8,196 nt of DNA from Bacteroidota bacterium (GTDB lineage Bacteria; Bacteroidota; Bacteroidia; Flavobacteriales; Flavobacteriaceae): positions 1-8,196 of the forward strand of contig SBFL01000306.1 in the NCBI GenBank assembly GCA_006227965.1. The letters run 5' to 3'. The position numbers and the translations under genes are program-made. The notes beneath the pieces are model-generated. The model saw only the letters and a program-made list of their open reading frames with translations. It had not been told where the DNA came from and ran no database searches. The first letter of the stretch is position 1, and the number at the start of each line of letters is the position of its first letter. Shown here one piece after another: positions 6,290 to 8,196 of this stretch.

Positions 6290-6766
6290 CTATTCTTCCG
6301 CGGAAGGATCGTCCCTGAGGCGCATCTCGATCAGGTGGGGGATGAAGCCGGCTTTTTTATATGCCCGGATGGCCGGTTGGTTATCCGTATAGACGGTGAG
6401 GCGGATTTCAGAGAGGCCCTCCTGTCGTGCCCATTGCCTGAGTACCTGCAGAATCTGGCCGTTAATCCCGAGCCCCCGGTATTCGGGTCGTGTATACATA
6501 AAACCAAAATAGGCATAAACATCGTGATCCAGATAATGCCTGGGAGTCTTTCGGGTCGCATAACCGCAGGCGAGCAATTCCCCCTCCCGTTCCGCTACCA
6601 CGAGGAACGTCCCCGGGTCGTCAATAAGCACATCAAGGTCGTAATAATGGACCGGGTCGGGCCGGATGGTAGGGTCAAAGGGGCGCTCATCCCGGATGAG
6701 CCCCTGTTCAAAGGATTTCAATGTTGGAAGATCGGCCTTAGTGGCTTCCCTGATATATACCTTCAT
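6290..6766 (-). CDS. GNAT-family N-acetyltransferase
   Basis: The 158-aa product fits the GCN5-related acetyltransferase fold, which moves an acetyl group from acetyl-CoA to an amine. The N-terminus MKVYIREATKADLPTLKSFEQG is the typical beta1-alpha1 opening. GTFLVVAEREGELLACGYA (52-70) gives the central strands. Motif A is FMYTRPEYRGLGINGQIL (89-106), with the RGLGI pyrophosphate-binding turn. Motif B is LTVYTDNQPAIRAYKKAGF (123-141). The segment IRDERPFDPTIRPDPVHYYD resembles a group of uncharacterised GNATs found in several bacteria; the substrate is unknown. The ATG at 6766 is the natural start. The gene is upstream of kynU on the same strand with a 46-nt gap, so partial read-through is possible, but kynU appears to have its own promoter. 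Confidence 0.9.
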   Translation of the reverse strand: MKVYIREATKADLPTLKSFEQGLIRDERPFDPTIRPDPVHYYDLDVLIDDPGTFLVVAEREGELLACGYATRKTPRHYLDHDVYAYFGFMYTRPEYRGLGINGQILQVLRQWARQEGLSEIRLTVYTDNQPAIRAYKKAGFIPHLIEMRLRDDPSAEE

Positions 6767-6784
6767 GAAATGGGCTGTTACGCT

Positions 6785-6799
6785 TCCCTAAAGTAGGGA
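6785..6799. promoter_or_regulatory. Perfect palindrome upstream of the GNAT gene, possible operator over a weak promoter
   Basis: TCCCTA-AAG-TAGGGA is a perfect 6+3+6 inverted repeat whose near edge is 18 nt upstream of the GNAT ATG. On the minus strand it contains TACTTTAG (6795-6788), one mismatch from the TAnnTTTG -7 consensus and 21 nt before the ATG. A dimeric repressor site over a promoter would look like this. No matching -33 box and no second copy were found, so this is a suggestion only. Confidence 0.35.
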
Positions 6800-6956
6800 T
6801 GATTTTGAAATTTTCTTACATAATTGAATTTGTGGAACAGAAGACAACAGGGTGGGATGGCTTCAACGCCTTACGGGAAAGGTTGATGGGTTATTGCAGG
6901 GAGGGGTTGTAGATTGTGATTGGGCGGGCGGGTGGGGCCCCCAAGGTGTCTTTTTG

Positions 6957-6964
6957 TAATTTCG
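6957..6964 (+). promoter_or_regulatory. Weak candidate -7 box of the O-methyltransferase gene
   Basis: TAATTTCG has one mismatch to TAnnTTTG and ends 11 nt before the ATG at 6976, similar to the spacing at the lipoprotein and kynU genes. It is followed by an A-rich leader (CAAAAAAGACC). No convincing -33 TTG is present at the right distance. Confidence 0.4.
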
Positions 6965-6975
6965 CAAAAAAGACC

Positions 6976-7617
6976 ATGCACTTTCTCTCGGAAGCCCTGG
7001 AGGCCTATATCGAAAACCACAGCGAACCGGAACCCCAACTGCTTCAGGAGCTCACCAGGGAAACCCACCTGAAAGTCCTGATGCCGCGAATGATCACCGG
7101 GCACTATCAGGGCAGGGTGCTCAGCCTCATCTCCAGGCTTGTCCGCCCTGAAAACATTCTGGAAATAGGAACCTATACGGGCTATTCGGCCCTTTGCCTT
7201 GCCGAAGGCCTGCAAGCCGGGGGGCGTTTGCATACTATCGACAAAAATGACGAACTGACGGGGATGCAACGCCGGTATTTTGACCGCAGCCCGTATGGGA
7301 AGCAAATCCTGCAACACACAGGCATGGCCCTGGATGTGCTCCCAACACTGAAGTCCGAATTCGACCTCGTTTTTATCGACGCTGACAAAAGCGAATACCC
7401 GCAATACTATGAAAAAGTGCTGCCGATGGTTCGGCCCGGAGGGCTCATTCTCTTTGACAATGTACTTTGGTCCGGGAAGGTCCTCGGCCCCGTGGACCCA
7501 AAGGACACGGCTGCACGGATCCTTTCAGAGTTCAACAATGCCCTTATGGAGGATAAAAGGGTGCGGACGGTGATGCTTCCCATTCGGGACGGCCTCACGA
7601 TTTGTTCCGTGGAATGA
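6976..7617 (+). CDS. Class I SAM-dependent O-methyltransferase (catechol/caffeoyl-CoA OMT family)
   Basis: The 213-aa product belongs to the metal-dependent O-methyltransferase family (Methyltransf_3), which transfers a methyl group from S-adenosylmethionine to a hydroxyl of a catechol-like substrate. Seen in order: the N-terminal helices MHFLSEALEAYIENHSEPEP, then MPRMITGHYQGRVLSLIS (36-53). The SAM motif I is ILEIGTYTGYSALCLAEGL (61-79), with the acidic RLHTIDKND (84-92) after it. The metal-binding segment is LVFIDADKSEY (131-141) with D135 and D137. The second metal segment is GGLILFDNVLWSGKV (155-169) with D161 and N162. All key residues are present and the length is typical of bacterial members. 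The ATG at 6976 is chosen; a GTG at 6916 would add a Gly/Arg-rich stretch with no family resemblance. The natural substrate is unknown. It is divergent from the GNAT gene and convergent with tatA. Confidence 0.93.
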   Translation: MHFLSEALEAYIENHSEPEPQLLQELTRETHLKVLMPRMITGHYQGRVLSLISRLVRPENILEIGTYTGYSALCLAEGLQAGGRLHTIDKNDELTGMQRRYFDRSPYGKQILQHTGMALDVLPTLKSEFDLVFIDADKSEYPQYYEKVLPMVRPGGLILFDNVLWSGKVLGPVDPKDTAARILSEFNNALMEDKRVRTVMLPIRDGLTICSVE

Positions 7618-7699
7618 ATTTGGTCTTTTTACAGGGCAATCAAAGAATGGATTGAAGAAATACGGGGGAACAGGCTTCCTTCATCAACCCTGCTTTGCC

Positions 7700-7972
7700 T
7701 CATTTACGGCTGATGGTCCCACCCACATCGTCCAGGTTCTTCTTGACATCCTGAAGCTCTTTCTGGATATCCTCGGTTATGGACGTATCTATGCCCTGTT
7801 TCTCGGCGCTCTTGTGGATCTCGCGCTTGATTTCTTCCGTGGCGTCCTTCAGCTGGCGCATGCCCTTGCCAAGCCCTTTTGCGATATCCGGGATCTTATC
7901 GGCCCCAAAGACCATCACCACGATAAAGAGGATAAAGAAAATTTCCGCTCCGCTGATAAACAGAAAGTGCAT
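7700..7972 (-). CDS. tatA: Sec-independent protein translocase subunit TatA/E
   Basis: TatA oligomers form the pore element of the twin-arginine translocase, which exports folded proteins across the inner membrane with TatC. The 90-aa product has one N-terminal membrane helix (about ISGAEIFFILFIVVMVF), the FG hinge (FGADKIPDIAKGLGKGMRQLKDA) leading into the amphipathic helix, and a charged, coiled C-terminal tail typical of TatA/TatE. Two in-frame ATGs lie at 7978 and 7972. The second gives MHFLFISGAEIFF, like flavobacterial relatives, and lies 10 nt after the -7 box; the first lies only 4 nt after it and would give a leaderless 92-aa form. I prefer 7972. No tatC is adjacent. The 82-nt gap to the convergent methyltransferase gene holds no clear terminator. 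Confidence 0.92.
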   Translation of the reverse strand: MHFLFISGAEIFFILFIVVMVFGADKIPDIAKGLGKGMRQLKDATEEIKREIHKSAEKQGIDTSITEDIQKELQDVKKNLDDVGGTISRK

Positions 7973-7982
7973 TGCCATGACA

Positions 7983-7990
7983 CAAATATA
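7983..7990 (-). promoter_or_regulatory. Candidate -7 promoter box of tatA
   Basis: TATATTTG on the minus strand is a perfect TAnnTTTG match. It lies between the terminator of the upstream gene and tatA, so tatA is likely transcribed on its own. It is only 4 nt from the first possible start codon and 10 nt from the second. A TTTG occurs 15 nt upstream, closer than the usual 19-21 nt. Confidence 0.55.
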
Positions 7991-8012
7991 CACAAGTTTC
8001 GGGCGCAAAATA

Positions 8013-8042
8013 AAAAGTCCCGGCGCATAGGCCGGGACTTTT
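8013..8042 (-). terminator. Rho-independent terminator of the gene entering from the right edge
   Basis: A perfect 12-bp inverted repeat, AAAAGTCCCGGC (8013-8024) and GCCGGGACTTTT (8031-8042), surrounds a 6-nt loop. On the minus strand the G/C-rich stem runs into TTTTTATTTTG, a good U tract. It starts 15 nt after the TAA of the partial minus-strand gene, as expected for its terminator. Because the stem ends in A/T pairs it could also act on the plus strand, but no plus-strand gene needs it. Confidence 0.85.
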
Positions 8043-8057
8043 CTCCCTGGGGTTTCC

Positions 8058-8196
8058 TTACCGGCCCTTGATGTTTTCCTTGAACTGCTGGAACTCAGAA
8101 GGTGTGTCTTCTTTAGGCCAGCTGTTGTTGGTGGTATCGATGTCTGCCGTTTCCATTTTCGGGTCCACAACGATCCCCACCAGCTCCTTTTCAGAT
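8058..8196 (-). CDS. C-terminal 45 residues of a minus-strand protein, probably an M1-family metallopeptidase
   Basis: The minus-strand frame is open from the window edge to a TAA at 8060-8058. The tail contains SEKELVGIVVDP, METADIDTTNNSWPKED and PSEFQQFKENIKGR. A DP-xx-ETADxDxxNN-xWP ending is what I recall from C-termini of Bacteroidetes M1-family (aminopeptidase N-like) proteins. The zinc-binding HExxH region is outside the window, so the call rests on the tail alone. That it is a real gene end is well supported by the strong terminator 15 nt downstream and the lack of any better use of the region. Confidence 0.6.
   Translation of the reverse strand, partial: SEKELVGIVVDPKMETADIDTTNNSWPKEDTPSEFQQFKENIKGR

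Noticed and set aside
6916..6975. GTG start for the O-methyltransferase at 6916
   Set aside because: The added 20 residues are Gly/Arg/Ala-rich and unlike the family; MHFLSEALEAYI at 6976 is the usual N-terminus.
7618..7699. CAATC/GATTG hairpin (7637-7654) as terminator between the methyltransferase gene and tatA
   Set aside because: It has only five pairs with an 8-nt loop and no U tract on either strand. I see no convincing terminator in this gap.
1..8196. Mobile element, CRISPR array, tRNA, rRNA, riboswitch or a defence/secondary-metabolite system
   Set aside because: No transposase or integrase, no regularly spaced repeats, no cloverleaf or conserved RNA core and no defence-type gene combination was found; the genes are known families in short units.

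Overview
The window looks like chromosomal DNA of a marine Flavobacteriia-type Bacteroidetes with fairly high GC. The pointers are protein content (a second ClpP paralog, a short lipoprotein with an ISC lipobox, TatA starting HFLFISGAEIFF), the absence of Shine-Dalgarno sequences, and several promoters of the Bacteroidetes TAnnTTTG type placed 10 to 20 nt before start codons. A Robiginitalea-like genus is a guess from base composition and gene content only. I see no mobile element, CRISPR array, tRNA or rRNA.

Layout. Positions 1-2307 (+ strand) carry a light-dependent DNA repair pair: the C-terminal part of a DASH cryptochrome, then, 10 nt later, a complete iron-sulfur bacterial cryptochrome/(6-4) photolyase with all four cluster cysteines. 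A probable bidirectional terminator separates them from clpP (2948-2400, -). clpP is divergent from an uncharacterised lipoprotein gene (3072-3755, +). The lipoprotein gene is convergent, with one base between stop codons, with an MFS transporter gene of the YbjJ/MosC type (4908-3757, -). That gene lies directly downstream of kynureninase (6243-4963, -), so the two probably form a transcription unit. A GNAT acetyltransferase gene (6766-6290, -) lies upstream of kynU; kynU has its own promoter in the gap. Divergent from the GNAT gene is a class I SAM O-methyltransferase of the catechol/caffeoyl-CoA type (6976-7617, +). It converges on tatA (7972-7700, -), which is preceded by a strong terminator and the last 45 codons of another minus-strand gene, probably an M1-family metallopeptidase.

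How it fits together. Most of these are housekeeping or accessory metabolic genes in short units. The clear functional pairs are the two flavin photolyase-family proteins (light-driven repair or signalling) and kynU plus the MFS transporter (tryptophan-kynurenine catabolism or NAD synthesis with possible transport of a related aromatic compound; the link is inferred from gene order only). No clearly new system is visible. The most useful leads are regulatory: a 20-bp-period direct repeat over the kynU promoter, a perfect palindrome over the GNAT upstream region, a shared-stop palindrome between two convergent genes, and a promoter so close to tatA that it helps decide the start codon.
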